Part shown: in pieces, positions 1 through 5,810 of the stretch
Layout: every line of letters starts with the position of its first letter
How positions within the stretch are numbered: the stretch's first letter is position 1
From: Betaproteobacteria bacterium
Lineage (GTDB): Bacteria > Pseudomonadota > Gammaproteobacteria > Burkholderiales > SG8-41
Reading direction: 5' to 3'
Length of the DNA stretch: 5,898 nucleotides
Assembly (NCBI GenBank): GCA_025356695.1
Contig: JANXSE010000305.1
Span: forward strand, 1 to 5,898
The notes under the pieces: generated by a model
The model's input: only the letters and a program-made list of their open reading frames with translations
What the model was told of the DNA's origin: nothing
Database searches by the model: none
Program-made: the position numbers and the translations under genes

Positions 1-1049
1 TGCCGGACACTTCCGCCCTGCTCAATGCGGCGCGCATGATCAATACCGCGCCGGCGCTCGACCCGACCCTGACCTCCTCGGCCGACGGCGCGCCCGAACT
101 CACCGGCGACAGCGCCATCAGCCTGGACACCGGCGTGAAAAAAGGGCGCATTCTTGTCATTGATGACGAAGAACGCATACTCACGGCGCTGAAGTCGCTG
201 TTTCGCAGCAAGTACCATGTGTTCGCCACCACCGACGGCAACAAGGCACTCGATTTTCTGCGCCGCTACCAGATGCACGTCGTCATTTCCGACCAGCGCA
301 TGCCGATCATGACCGGCGTCGAATTGCTGCGCCAGTCGCGCGATATTTCACCGCGCAGCGTGCGCATATTGCTCACCGGTTATTCGGACCTCGCCTCCAT
401 CGTCGGCTCGATCAATGACGGCGAAATTTACCGTTTCATCAGCAAACCCTGGGACAACGGCGAACTGCAGAAGATCGTCGCCGAAGGCGTGACCATTGCG
501 CTCGAGCTCGCCAATACCAAGGCGGTGGTCGCCGAACTACCGGAAAAAATGGATGCCGGCGTGCTGGTAATCGACAAAGACGATGATATACACCGCGTCG
601 CGCGCGAACTCGTCGGTAACCGCTGCCCGGTGCACTATGCCGCCGACCTCGAAGGCGCGCTGGCTGTCATGCAAAACAACGACGTCGCGGTGGTCATTAC
701 CGATGTCGAATCAGGCCACGAGCAGGTCATGGCCATGCTCAAAATACTCAAGCAGGAATACCCGCAGATTCTGACCATCGTCGTTACCACGGCGTCGGAC
801 TCGGAACTGGTGATCGAACTGATCAATCAGGCGCAGATATTCCGCTTCCTTAACAAGCCGGTGAATGTGCGCCTGCTCAAAGGCCACGTCGAAGCAGCTC
901 TGCAGCGCTATCTCACTTATAAACAATCGCCGCAGCTGCTTGACGCCCATCGCGTGCAAGCGGCCGACGGCGTGCGCGCATCGTCCATCGGTCAGCGTGT
1001 GCTTGACGGCATCAAGTCGCTGCGCGGCAAGTGGTTCGGCGGGCGCTGA
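1..1049 (+). CDS. Tandem-receiver response regulator, 5' end probably outside the window
   Basis: A two-component signalling protein with two phosphoreceiver (REC) domains in a row and no recognisable output domain in the visible part. Residues are numbered from the ATG at 36. REC1 (about 38-158) has the acidic pair D43/D44, phosphoacceptor D86 in SDQRMP, switch residue T114 and K137 in SKPW. The LLTGYSD and IYRFISKPW stretches resemble receivers of the RpfG/HupR type. REC2 (about 175-295) keeps D180, D223, T251 and K274, each exactly 137 residues after its REC1 counterpart, but the second acidic pocket residue is lysine (K181). A basic tail (RGKWFGGR) ends the protein. The ATG at 36 has no Shine-Dalgarno sequence and the frame is open to the edge (first full codon at 3), so I infer a longer protein whose N-terminal part is missing. 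The regulator class is firm; partner and output are unknown. Confidence 0.85.
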   Translation, partial: PDTSALLNAARMINTAPALDPTLTSSADGAPELTGDSAISLDTGVKKGRILVIDDEERILTALKSLFRSKYHVFATTDGNKALDFLRRYQMHVVISDQRMPIMTGVELLRQSRDISPRSVRILLTGYSDLASIVGSINDGEIYRFISKPWDNGELQKIVAEGVTIALELANTKAVVAELPEKMDAGVLVIDKDDDIHRVARELVGNRCPVHYAADLEGALAVMQNNDVAVVITDVESGHEQVMAMLKILKQEYPQILTIVVTTASDSELVIELINQAQIFRFLNKPVNVRLLKGHVEAALQRYLTYKQSPQLLDAHRVQAADGVRASSIGQRVLDGIKSLRGKWFGGR

Positions 1050-1058
1050 AGCGCCGCC
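1038..1058. terminator. GC-rich hairpin between convergent genes, possible bidirectional terminator
   Basis: GGC, a bulged G, then GGCGC pair with GCGCC and GCC around a TGAA loop. The loop contains the TGA stop codon of the receiver gene. The 18-bp intergenic gap separates two convergent genes, where a shared terminator is expected. No T-run follows on either strand, so intrinsic termination is only weakly supported. Confidence 0.3.
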
Positions 1059-1067
1059 GCGCTGCGG

Positions 1068-1955
1068 CTAGTAACTGCCGCCACGAATAAACCGCGCGAT
1101 CCCCGCCGCGAATTCCGCATCCAGATTCAAAAAGCCGTGCGGCATGCGCGCGCCGCAGGCTTCAAGATTGGCCACCGCGCCCACCGTCGCCGAGCCCCCC
1201 GTCAACGCCACTGCCTGTTCGCGCGCGCCCGTTGTGCGCGCGGTGATGCGTTCCATCATCGATGCCGGCGAGCGCACGCATTTGTCATCGGCATGCCCAA
1301 TCACCAGCACCGGCATGCGGATGTCTTCCAGCGCCGCGTCGAACACGGTTTGCGTGGCGTACGTTTTCACCGCGCCGACCATCATCGCCGACATCAGCAC
1401 CACGCCGTCGGGCGCCGCCGGCGCCTTGAGCCGGGCGGCAACATTCGCCGCCGAAACCGTACCGCGGCTGTGCCCGGCAATCCACACCGGTGCATTCGTG
1501 CGTGCGCGCACGTCGGCGATTATTTTGCCGATATCGTCGGCGTGTGCCGGCGCCAGACGAAAGCCGGCCAACCCGTCTTCGCCCGGGTAATCCGACGGCG
1601 TATCGACCAGTACCGTGATCAGCCCCGCCGCAAGAAAATCAGGAATCGCGCGCACGACAGGGTTGCCGTCCAGTGCGCGCGCACAACCGCGCGCATCGAG
1701 CTTCAAATCACCGCCGCCGCCGGCCATCAACACCAGCGCGGCGCGCGGTTGCGGCGCGCCGTCTTTCGGCAATGCAAGCGAATAACGCGTAGTTGTCCGG
1801 TCATGAGTTTCAACCGTCACGACTTCACCACAGGCGCTGTCGCCTTGCTGCGCACAAGCGAACGCGGCGCCAAACATCAACGCAACTGCGAACGCTATTG
1901 TCTGTAGGTTGGGCTGACGCAGGAAGCCCAACATTACACTCGCGGTCAACATCAT
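1068..1955 (-). CDS. Putative exported alpha/beta-hydrolase-like protein
   Basis: A 295-residue protein with an alpha/beta-hydrolase pattern. The nucleophile elbow GHSRG places the catalytic serine at S163. Candidate acid D223 or D224 lies in VIGHADDKC, and the likely catalytic histidine is H273 in MPHGF. A glycine-rich GGGGD stretch (79-83) after a beta strand may form the oxyanion region. Residues about 18-35 form a hydrophobic signal-peptide core ending in A33-C34-A35, a plausible signal peptidase I site. The four cysteines after it (42, 91, 226, 267) would suit disulfides in the periplasm. The start is uncertain: ATG 1955 and the adjacent ATG 1952 lack a clear Shine-Dalgarno sequence, and ATG 1934 (residue 8) has only a weak GAG upstream. 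All of these lie in or beside a REPIN, and residues 9-17 are read from a REP sequence. Substrate is unknown; esterase or dienelactone-hydrolase-like activity is possible. It converges with the receiver gene. Confidence 0.75.
   Translation of the reverse strand: MMLTASVMLGFLRQPNLQTIAFAVALMFGAAFACAQQGDSACGEVVTVETHDRTTTRYSLALPKDGAPQPRAALVLMAGGGGDLKLDARGCARALDGNPVVRAIPDFLAAGLITVLVDTPSDYPGEDGLAGFRLAPAHADDIGKIIADVRARTNAPVWIAGHSRGTVSAANVAARLKAPAAPDGVVLMSAMMVGAVKTYATQTVFDAALEDIRMPVLVIGHADDKCVRSPASMMERITARTTGAREQAVALTGGSATVGAVANLEACGARMPHGFLNLDAEFAAGIARFIRGGSY
1904..1933 (+). repeat. REP unit, left copy
   Basis: GTAG head at 1904-1907, then arms GTTGGGCT (1908-1915) and AGCCCAAC (1925-1932) pairing perfectly across a nine-base loop. 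Read on the minus strand it encodes the LGFLRQPNL stretch near the start of the hydrolase. Confidence 0.75.
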
Positions 1956-1970
1956 GACTGGTAGTGGAAA

Positions 1971-1982
1971 CCGCTTGTGCGG
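1971..1982. repeat. Small hairpin near the centre of the REPIN
   Basis: CCGC and GCGG pair perfectly around a TTGT loop (1975-1978), almost exactly at the symmetry centre of the 143-bp inverted-repeat pair. It would be the tip of the long hairpin formed if the two REP units pair in single-stranded DNA or RNA. Confidence 0.45.
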
Positions 1983-2016
1983 ACGAAAAATATGCTCAAT
2001 GTGGCGAATGGTCGAT

Positions 2017-2046
2017 TGTTGGGCTTCCTGCGTCAGCCCAACCTAC
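2017..2046 (-). repeat. REP unit, right copy
   Basis: Exact reverse complement of the left unit. Its GTAG head reads on the minus strand from 2046 to 2043, and the palindrome arms are 2018-2025 and 2035-2042. Both units have their GTAG heads at the outer ends of the element. Confidence 0.75.
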
Positions 2047-2058
2047 TGGCTCTTGGCG

Positions 2059-2082
2059 ACAATTCACTCCGACCCCAATTGT
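2059..2082. repeat. Palindromic ACAATT/AATTGT motif with a GGGGTCGGAGTG core
   Basis: ACAATT (2059-2064) and AATTGT (2077-2082) pair perfectly around a 12-base loop that reads GGGGTCGGAGTG on the minus strand. From memory, motifs of this kind (AATTGGGGTC followed by GGAGT or AGAGT) recur next to Y1/IS200-like or REP-associated transposases in proteobacteria, so it may be a remnant or recognition site. It also lies downstream of the small orphan gene, where it could act as a weak 3' structure. No T-run follows. Confidence 0.35.
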
Positions 2083-2170
2083 TAATCATTGCGTATAGAG
2101 AACGGGATGTTGATCTCTGTATGGGATGGAGAAGAAATGTCGTTCCCGTTGAGCGGAATTGAGAGGGTCA

Positions 2171-2443
2171 TTATTCAGCCAGAGGTTGCCCGCCAACGTA
2201 CTGATACTGACCCGAATGAGGAGAATGAAGTGCGTACTCAATTGTGACTACCGGCTTTCCATCGACACCAACAGCCGCGCCACTAACAGACATTAGGAGT
2301 TGGTCGGATTTGACCTTCACAATTAACTCAGTTGGAAAGTTAGCGTACACATCACGAAAATGTTGGATTTCATTGCGGATGTTTTTTTCGACAGTGGCCC
2401 AATCGTCGCTATTCGGAAGTTCTGGATCAAAGGAAATTTTCAT
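2171..2443 (-). CDS. Small orphan protein of unknown function (90 aa)
   Basis: I do not recognise a family. The 90-residue product is mostly polar and acidic at its N-terminus (DPELPNSDDW) and has no cysteine, signal peptide or membrane segment. A probable helix (about 15-35) precedes beta-rich stretches (LIVKVKSD, LLMSVSGAAVGV, KPVVTIEYAL), suggesting a small soluble alpha/beta protein. A strong GGGAGAGG ribosome binding site (2448-2455) lies four bases before ATG 2443, which fixes the start. An AT-rich upstream region contains a candidate promoter with two 12-base direct repeats. G+C is about 45% by hand count, clearly below the neighbouring genes, which fits recent acquisition. It lies 192 bases after hemF and 215 bases before the hydrolase gene on the same strand, probably as a separate unit. 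Confidence 0.65.
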   Translation of the reverse strand: MKISFDPELPNSDDWATVEKNIRNEIQHFRDVYANFPTELIVKVKSDQLLMSVSGAAVGVDGKPVVTIEYALHSPHSGQYQYVGGQPLAE

Positions 2444-2447
2444 GAAG

Positions 2448-2455
2448 CCTCTCCC
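2448..2455 (-). promoter_or_regulatory. Strong ribosome binding site of the 90-aa gene
   Basis: GGGAGAGG reads on the minus strand. Its GGAG core lies seven bases before ATG 2443. This supports translation of an otherwise unrecognised small gene and decides its start. Confidence 0.65.
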
Positions 2456-2475
2456 TATAGTAGTGATGCATAACT

Positions 2476-2504
2476 AGTATTAGTTGACAAATTTTAGTTG
2501 CCAA
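2476..2504 (-). promoter_or_regulatory. Candidate sigma70-type promoter of the 90-aa gene
   Basis: On the minus strand TTGGCA (2504-2499, five of six matches to the -35 consensus) is followed after 17 bases by AATACT (2481-2476, four of six matches to the -10 consensus). Transcription would start near 2469, giving a leader of about 25 bases that contains the ribosome binding site. The match is good in spacing but modest in the -10, and it sits in the most AT-rich stretch of the window. Confidence 0.4.
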
Positions 2505-2505
2505 A
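2480..2505. repeat. Two 12-base direct repeats overlapping the candidate promoter
   Basis: TTAGTTGACAAA (2480-2491) and TTAGTTGCCAAA (2494-2505) match at 11 of 12 bases with a 14-base period. On the minus strand they cover the -35 box and the spacer/-10 of the candidate promoter. That is where an operator would lie, so a binding site for an unknown regulator is a reasonable inference. Confidence 0.4.
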
Positions 2506-2540
2506 AATTATCTGCCCAAATGTAACAAGCGCCAAGCCGT

Positions 2541-2627
2541 TTCGCCTCCAGCGAATGCAAAAGACATAAGCCCTGCGCGATTCGCATAAATCGCCGCGTT
2601 GCAACATCGGCGCGCGTTGCACGCGCC
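2541..2627. repeat. Cluster of small hairpins in the hemF 3' region
   Basis: Three perfect short stem-loops lie in the 192-base gap between hemF and the 90-aa gene. They are TTCGC/GCGAA with a five-base loop (2541-2555), GCGATT/AATCGC with a six-base loop (2577-2594) and GGCGCG/CGCGCC with a seven-base loop (2609-2627). None is followed by a T-run. They may stabilise or end the operon transcript, or be remnants of a dispersed repeat. No other gene is evident in the gap. Confidence 0.35.
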
Positions 2628-2640
2628 TGACCAACTCAGG
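2626..2640 (-). terminator. Hairpin formed around the hemF stop codon, possible transcript end
   Basis: CCTGA and TCAGG pair perfectly around a five-base loop, and the hemF TGA stop (2638-2636) lies in one arm. A stronger GC hairpin (2609-2627) follows at once on the minus strand. Together they could end the purH-purD-VOC-hemF transcript, but there is no T-run. Confidence 0.3.
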
Positions 2641-3571
2641 CGAGCCAGTCTTTGTGCGCCAGGAAATCGGTAGCGAGCTTCGCTTCTTCGCTGCCCGCCT
2701 CAGGCTGGTAGTCATAGCGCCATTTCACGCTCGGCGGCAGCGACATCAGGATCGATTCAGTGCGCCCGCCCGATTGCAGACCGAACAGCGTGCCGCGGTC
2801 CCACACCAGATTGAACTCGACGTAGCGGCCGCGGCGATAGGCCTGCCAGTCGCGTTCGCGTTCGCCATAGGGCGTGTCTTTGCGGCGCGCGACAATCGGC
2901 TCATAGGCATCGAGGAAACGGCTGCCGACGCTTTGCTGCAAACGGAAACAAGTGAGGAAATCCGGCTCACTCAAGTCGTCGAAGAATATGCCGCCGATGC
3001 CGCGCGGCTCTTTGCGGTGCTTGAGATAGAAATAATCGTCACACCATTTTTTGTATTGTGCGTATCGGTCGTCGCCGAACGGATACAGCGCCTCGCTGCA
3101 GATACGATGAAAATGGATCGCATCGCGCTCGAAACCATAGTACGGCGTGAGATCCATGCCACCGCCGAACCACCAGACCGGTTTTGCGTCAGCGCCCTCC
3201 TGCGGCGCCGGTTGCGCCACAAAAAAGCGCACATTCATATGCACGGTCGGCACGTAAGGATTGCGCGGATGCAGAACAAGCGAAACACCCATCGCCTCCC
3301 ACGGCCGGCCGGCGAGCTGCGGGCGTGCCGCGGTCGCCGACGGTGGCAGCTGGCTGCCGGTTACAAATGAGAGATTGACGCCACCGCGTTCGAATACGTT
3401 GCCGTCTTCGAGCACGCAACTGGTGCCGCCACCGCCTTCCGGGCGCTCCCAGCTGTCGCTGCGAAATTCCTTGCCGTCGATTGCCGCGAGGCGCCCGACA
3501 ATACGTTTTTGCAGTGAGGCCAGATATTTCCGTACTGCCGGGATATCGAGTGCGAGGTTTTGCGGTCTCAT
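2636..3571 (-). CDS. hemF: Oxygen-dependent coproporphyrinogen III oxidase
   Basis: Cytoplasmic enzyme that oxidatively decarboxylates two propionate side chains of coproporphyrinogen III to give protoporphyrinogen IX, using O2, in haem synthesis. The 311-residue product is full length (family about 300). Family signatures are RPEGGGGTS (43-51), the [14 protein letters not shown] region, HMNVRFF (111-117), [16 protein letters not shown] (133-148), [14 protein letters not shown] (173-186), the [20 protein letters not shown] block and, near the C-terminus, [15 protein letters not shown]101, H111, H155 and H185 correspond to the four histidines implicated in metal binding or catalysis in E. coli HemF. 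No strong Shine-Dalgarno sequence precedes ATG 3571, but the N-terminus aligns with E. coli HemF about eight residues in, so this start is reasonable. It begins 30 bases after the VOC gene and probably shares its transcript. Anaerobic HemN would be encoded elsewhere if present. Confidence 0.97.
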   Translation of the reverse strand: MRPQNLALDIPAVRKYLASLQKRIVGRLAAIDGKEFRSDSWERPEGGGGTSCVLEDGNVFERGGVNLSFVTGSQLPPSATAARPQLAGRPWEAMGVSLVLHPRNPYVPTVHMNVRFFVAQPAPQEGADAKPVWWFGGGMDLTPYYGFERDAIHFHRICSEALYPFGDDRYAQYKKWCDDYFYLKHRKEPRGIGGIFFDDLSEPDFLTCFRLQQSVGSRFLDAYEPIVARRKDTPYGERERDWQAYRRGRYVEFNLVWDRGTLFGLQSGGRTESILMSLPPSVKWRYDYQPEAGSEEAKLATDFLAHKDWLA

Positions 3572-3601
3572 GCGACGCCGTTTATTCCGCGGTTTTTTGT
3601 C

Positions 3602-4468
3602 CTAATACGTGCCACGAAAACCGTCCTGTCCGCGGATGTAGGCATTGTTGCTCTGGTCGGGATTGCGGTTGATCAGCGGCCGCGCATACAACGGATTCAA
3701 CAGGCTGCGCACTTCATGTTCGACCGTGTAGAGCAGTTTGCCGCTGGCCGGATCGACAATGTCGCGAAAACGATACTGGTGCGCATTGCTCTCTTCCGTG
3801 ATGAGGCCATGCTGCAGAAGCGCGGCATGCGGCCCTGAAAAATCGGCAATGTAAATCTGGATGTGGTGATTGTCGTACTCGGGCAGGGCCGCATCGGTTT
3901 CGCGAAACAGCAATTTCTGTTCGGGGCCGCAATCGACGCAGGCCACCGCCGCACCATCGCGCTGTTCCAGTGCGCCGGTGGCGCCGATGACCTGCTGATA
4001 AAAGCGCATGATGCCGTCGGCGCTGCCGCGCGGCACGTCGAACTCGACGTACGGCAAACCCAGCTCCATGCTGCCGAACCGGGGTGACGGCGCGTGGCAA
4101 CGGAAACGATTACCCCACGGGCAAATCGCGTCGACGCGATCAGCATGCGCAACAAAAGCGAATTTGGAACCGCTCAGCCGCGGCGCGGTTTTTTCGAGGC
4201 GCTGCGCGAGCTTTTTGAGATCAGGTACAACGATGCCGATGGTGCCGCGCAAACACTGCGTGCCGCGGCTCGGCAAATGACATTGGCTGCGGCCAATGTT
4301 GATCCACATGTTCTCGAGGCCGGGAAACAGGAAAGGGTCGCGTGTAAAGCCCATGCCGGCGATGTAAAAGGCGGTGGCAAGCTGCTGGTCGGGAATCGCC
4401 AGATTGACGTGCTCAAGCCCGATGATATTGCCGACGTCGTCCTGCTTGCGTTCGTACGTGGTCGCCAT
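3602..4468 (-). CDS. Two-module VOC-superfamily protein (glyoxalase/extradiol dioxygenase fold)
   Basis: A 288-residue protein made of two vicinal-oxygen-chelate modules. The first (about 16-125) begins with GLEHVNLAIPD and continues through AFYIAGMGFTRDP, MWINIGRSQCHLP and GTIGIVVPDL to WGNRFRCH. The second (about 138-252) runs from LPYVEFDVP through FYQQVIGA and NHHIQIYI to GKLLYTVEHEVRS. Possible metal ligands are H20, H125, H202 and E250; E142 stands where the second module would often carry histidine, so the metal site is unproven. A conserved-looking tail (NPLYARPLINRNPDQSNNAY) follows. Start ATG 4468 is chosen because AGGAGG lies five bases upstream; the same frame is open further up but only inside purD. 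It sits between purD and hemF with gaps of 28 and 30 bases, so it is co-transcribed. Substrate and reaction are unknown; glyoxalase, dioxygenase and isomerase activities all occur in this fold. Confidence 0.85.
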   Translation of the reverse strand: MATTYERKQDDVGNIIGLEHVNLAIPDQQLATAFYIAGMGFTRDPFLFPGLENMWINIGRSQCHLPSRGTQCLRGTIGIVVPDLKKLAQRLEKTAPRLSGSKFAFVAHADRVDAICPWGNRFRCHAPSPRFGSMELGLPYVEFDVPRGSADGIMRFYQQVIGATGALEQRDGAAVACVDCGPEQKLLFRETDAALPEYDNHHIQIYIADFSGPHAALLQHGLITEESNAHQYRFRDIVDPASGKLLYTVEHEVRSLLNPLYARPLINRNPDQSNNAYIRGQDGFRGTY

Positions 4469-4473
4469 GCTCC

Positions 4474-4479
4474 CCTCCT
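4474..4479 (-). promoter_or_regulatory. Consensus ribosome binding site of the VOC gene
   Basis: A perfect AGGAGG on the minus strand lies five bases before ATG 4468. It settles the start of the VOC gene against the longer open frame that reaches 4705 inside purD. Confidence 0.8.
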
Positions 4480-4496
4480 GCCGGTCCTGCGAGAAA

Positions 4497-5774
4497 TCAG
4501 CCGCGTCTTGCGAGAATCGCGCGGTAGCCGATGTCGTGCCGCATTTGCATGCCGTCGAAGCGTATCGGTTCGGCAGCTTCATAGGCGCGGCGCTGCGCCA
4601 TTTTAACGTTATGGCCGAGTGCGGTGACGCACAATACGCGACCGCCGCTGGCGACCATCTGTTTGCCGTCGAAGGCGGTGCCGGAATGAAAAACATGCGC
4701 GTCATCGGCGGCGGCGGGCAGGCCCGTGATCACATCGCCCTTGCGCGGTGCCTCCGGATACCCGTGCGCAGCGATAACGATGCCGAGCGCGGCGCGCAAA
4801 TCCCATTCGACCTCGATTTTATCGAGCGTGCCGGCGAGTGCCGCTTCAATCAGCGGCAGCAAATCGCTTTTCATGCGCATGATAATCGGCTGGGTTTCCG
4901 GATCGCCCATGCGGCAATTGAACTCGACCACGTTGACGCCGCCGTCTTTGCCTATCATCAAACCGGCATAAAGGAATCCGGTAAACGGCGCGCCTTCGCG
5001 TTCCATGCCGGTGATTACCGGCAATATAACTTCGCGCATGACGCGCGCGTGCACTTCCGGCGTCACGACCGGCGCCGGCGAATACGCGCCCATGCCGCCG
5101 GTATTGGGGCCGGCATCACCGTCCTTGAGGCGTTTGTGGTCCTGGCTGGTCGCCAGTGCCAGCGCGTGACGGCTATCGCACATGACGATGAAGCTCGCCT
5201 CTTCGCCATCGAGAAAATCTTCGATCACAACACGAGCACCTGCCGCCCCCATGCGATTGCCGATCAGCATCATGTCAATGGCGTCATGCGCTTCCTTGAG
5301 ATCGACGGCGACAACTACACCTTTGCCGGCAGCAAGACCATCGGCCTTGATGACAATAGGCGCGCCGCGCTGCTCAACGTATTGATGCGCTGCGGCGGCA
5401 TCGGTAAAAGTACTGTGCGCTGCAGTGGGAATTTTGTGGCGCGCCATAAATTGCTTGGCGAAATCCTTCGAGCTCTCAAGCTGGGCGGCGGATTTAGTCG
5501 GACCGAAGATTTTAAGACCTGCGGCGGTGAATTCATCAACAATGCCCGCGGCGAGCGGCGCTTCAGGGCCAACCACCGTCAGCGCGATTTGTTCGCGACG
5601 CGCGAATTCGATCAGCGCAGCGTGATCGGTAATGTTGACGTTTTCAAGCCCTTCTTCGAGCGCAGTGCCGGCGTTGCCCGGCGCCACATAAACTTTCGAC
5701 ACGCGCGGCGAATGCGTCAGCTTCCACGCCAGTGCATGCTCGCGCCCTCCGGAACCAATCACCAGCAGTTTCAT
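4497..5774 (-). CDS. purD: Phosphoribosylamine-glycine ligase (GAR synthetase)
   Basis: Cytoplasmic ATP-grasp enzyme that joins 5-phosphoribosylamine and glycine to form glycinamide ribonucleotide, the second step of purine synthesis. The 425-residue product is full length. Family signatures are the N-terminal GSGGREHAL (7-15), GPEAPL (69-74), the ATP-binding [12 protein letters not shown] (141-152), QDHKR (210-214), [12 protein letters not shown] (221-232) and [12 protein letters not shown] (283-294), the last carrying acidic and asparagine residues expected to bind Mg-ATP. Methionine at 288 replaces the more usual phenylalanine. A GGAG (5784-5781) six bases before ATG 5774 supports the start. 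It follows purH by 36 bases and precedes the VOC gene by 28, on one strand, so it belongs to the same operon. No frameshift or missing motif was seen. Confidence 0.98.
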   Translation of the reverse strand: MKLLVIGSGGREHALAWKLTHSPRVSKVYVAPGNAGTALEEGLENVNITDHAALIEFARREQIALTVVGPEAPLAAGIVDEFTAAGLKIFGPTKSAAQLESSKDFAKQFMARHKIPTAAHSTFTDAAAAHQYVEQRGAPIVIKADGLAAGKGVVVAVDLKEAHDAIDMMLIGNRMGAAGARVVIEDFLDGEEASFIVMCDSRHALALATSQDHKRLKDGDAGPNTGGMGAYSPAPVVTPEVHARVMREVILPVITGMEREGAPFTGFLYAGLMIGKDGGVNVVEFNCRMGDPETQPIIMRMKSDLLPLIEAALAGTLDKIEVEWDLRAALGIVIAAHGYPEAPRKGDVITGLPAAADDAHVFHSGTAFDGKQMVASGGRVLCVTALGHNVKMAQRRAYEAAEPIRFDGMQMRHDIGYRAILARRG

Positions 5775-5810
5775 TGTGTGCTCCGTGAAGAACGCGCCGG
5801 CGCGGACGTG

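Larger units (their letters stand above)
1904..2046. repeat. REPIN: two perfect inverted REP elements
   Basis: A 143-bp element bounded by two 30-base sequences (1904-1933 and 2017-2046) that are exact reverse complements; the match stops at both edges. Each unit starts, reading inward, with GTAG and continues into its own imperfect palindrome. This matches the known layout of REP sequences mobilised by RAYT (TnpA-REP) Y1 transposases, and inverted pairs of this length are called REPINs. An 83-bp spacer carries a small hairpin close to its centre (1971-1982). No target-site duplication is apparent and no RAYT gene is in the window. The element overlaps the 5' end of the hydrolase gene. Confidence 0.75.

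Noticed and set aside
1137..1907. Long plus-strand open frame (256 codons) opposite the hydrolase gene
   Set aside because: Its product is extremely rich in Arg, His and Ala, as expected from antisense of a GC-rich gene. The minus-strand frame has a clear hydrolase motif and signal peptide.
2101..2150. AACGGGA/TCCCGTT inverted pair with a 36-base interval
   Set aside because: Seven pairs across a wide loop, without a T-run, is weak as a terminator and could be chance.
1977..2162. Plus-strand 61-codon frame across the right REP unit
   Set aside because: Its only recognisable part is the translated repeat, and no ribosome binding site or family supports it.
2137..2247. Plus-strand 36-codon frame with GGAG five bases upstream of its ATG
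   Set aside because: It overlaps the 3' end of the 90-aa gene on the opposite strand and has no recognisable sequence. The ribosome binding site match is probably chance, though it cannot be excluded as a small gene.
2484..2489. Perfect TTGACA -35 box on the plus strand
   Set aside because: No acceptable -10 box follows at 16-18 bases and the next gene on that side is on the opposite strand. It is part of the direct repeat.
2508..2567. Minus-strand 19-codon frame in the hemF 3' gap
   Set aside because: Too short, no ribosome binding site, and it includes one of the hairpins.
2654..3370. Plus-strand open frame (238 codons) opposite hemF
   Set aside because: It is antisense to an unmistakable hemF and has no recognisable domain or ribosome binding site.
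4469..4705. Upstream extension of the VOC frame into purD
   Set aside because: The extra 79 residues overlap the end of purD and look non-coding. A perfect AGGAGG five bases before ATG 4468 gives a better start.
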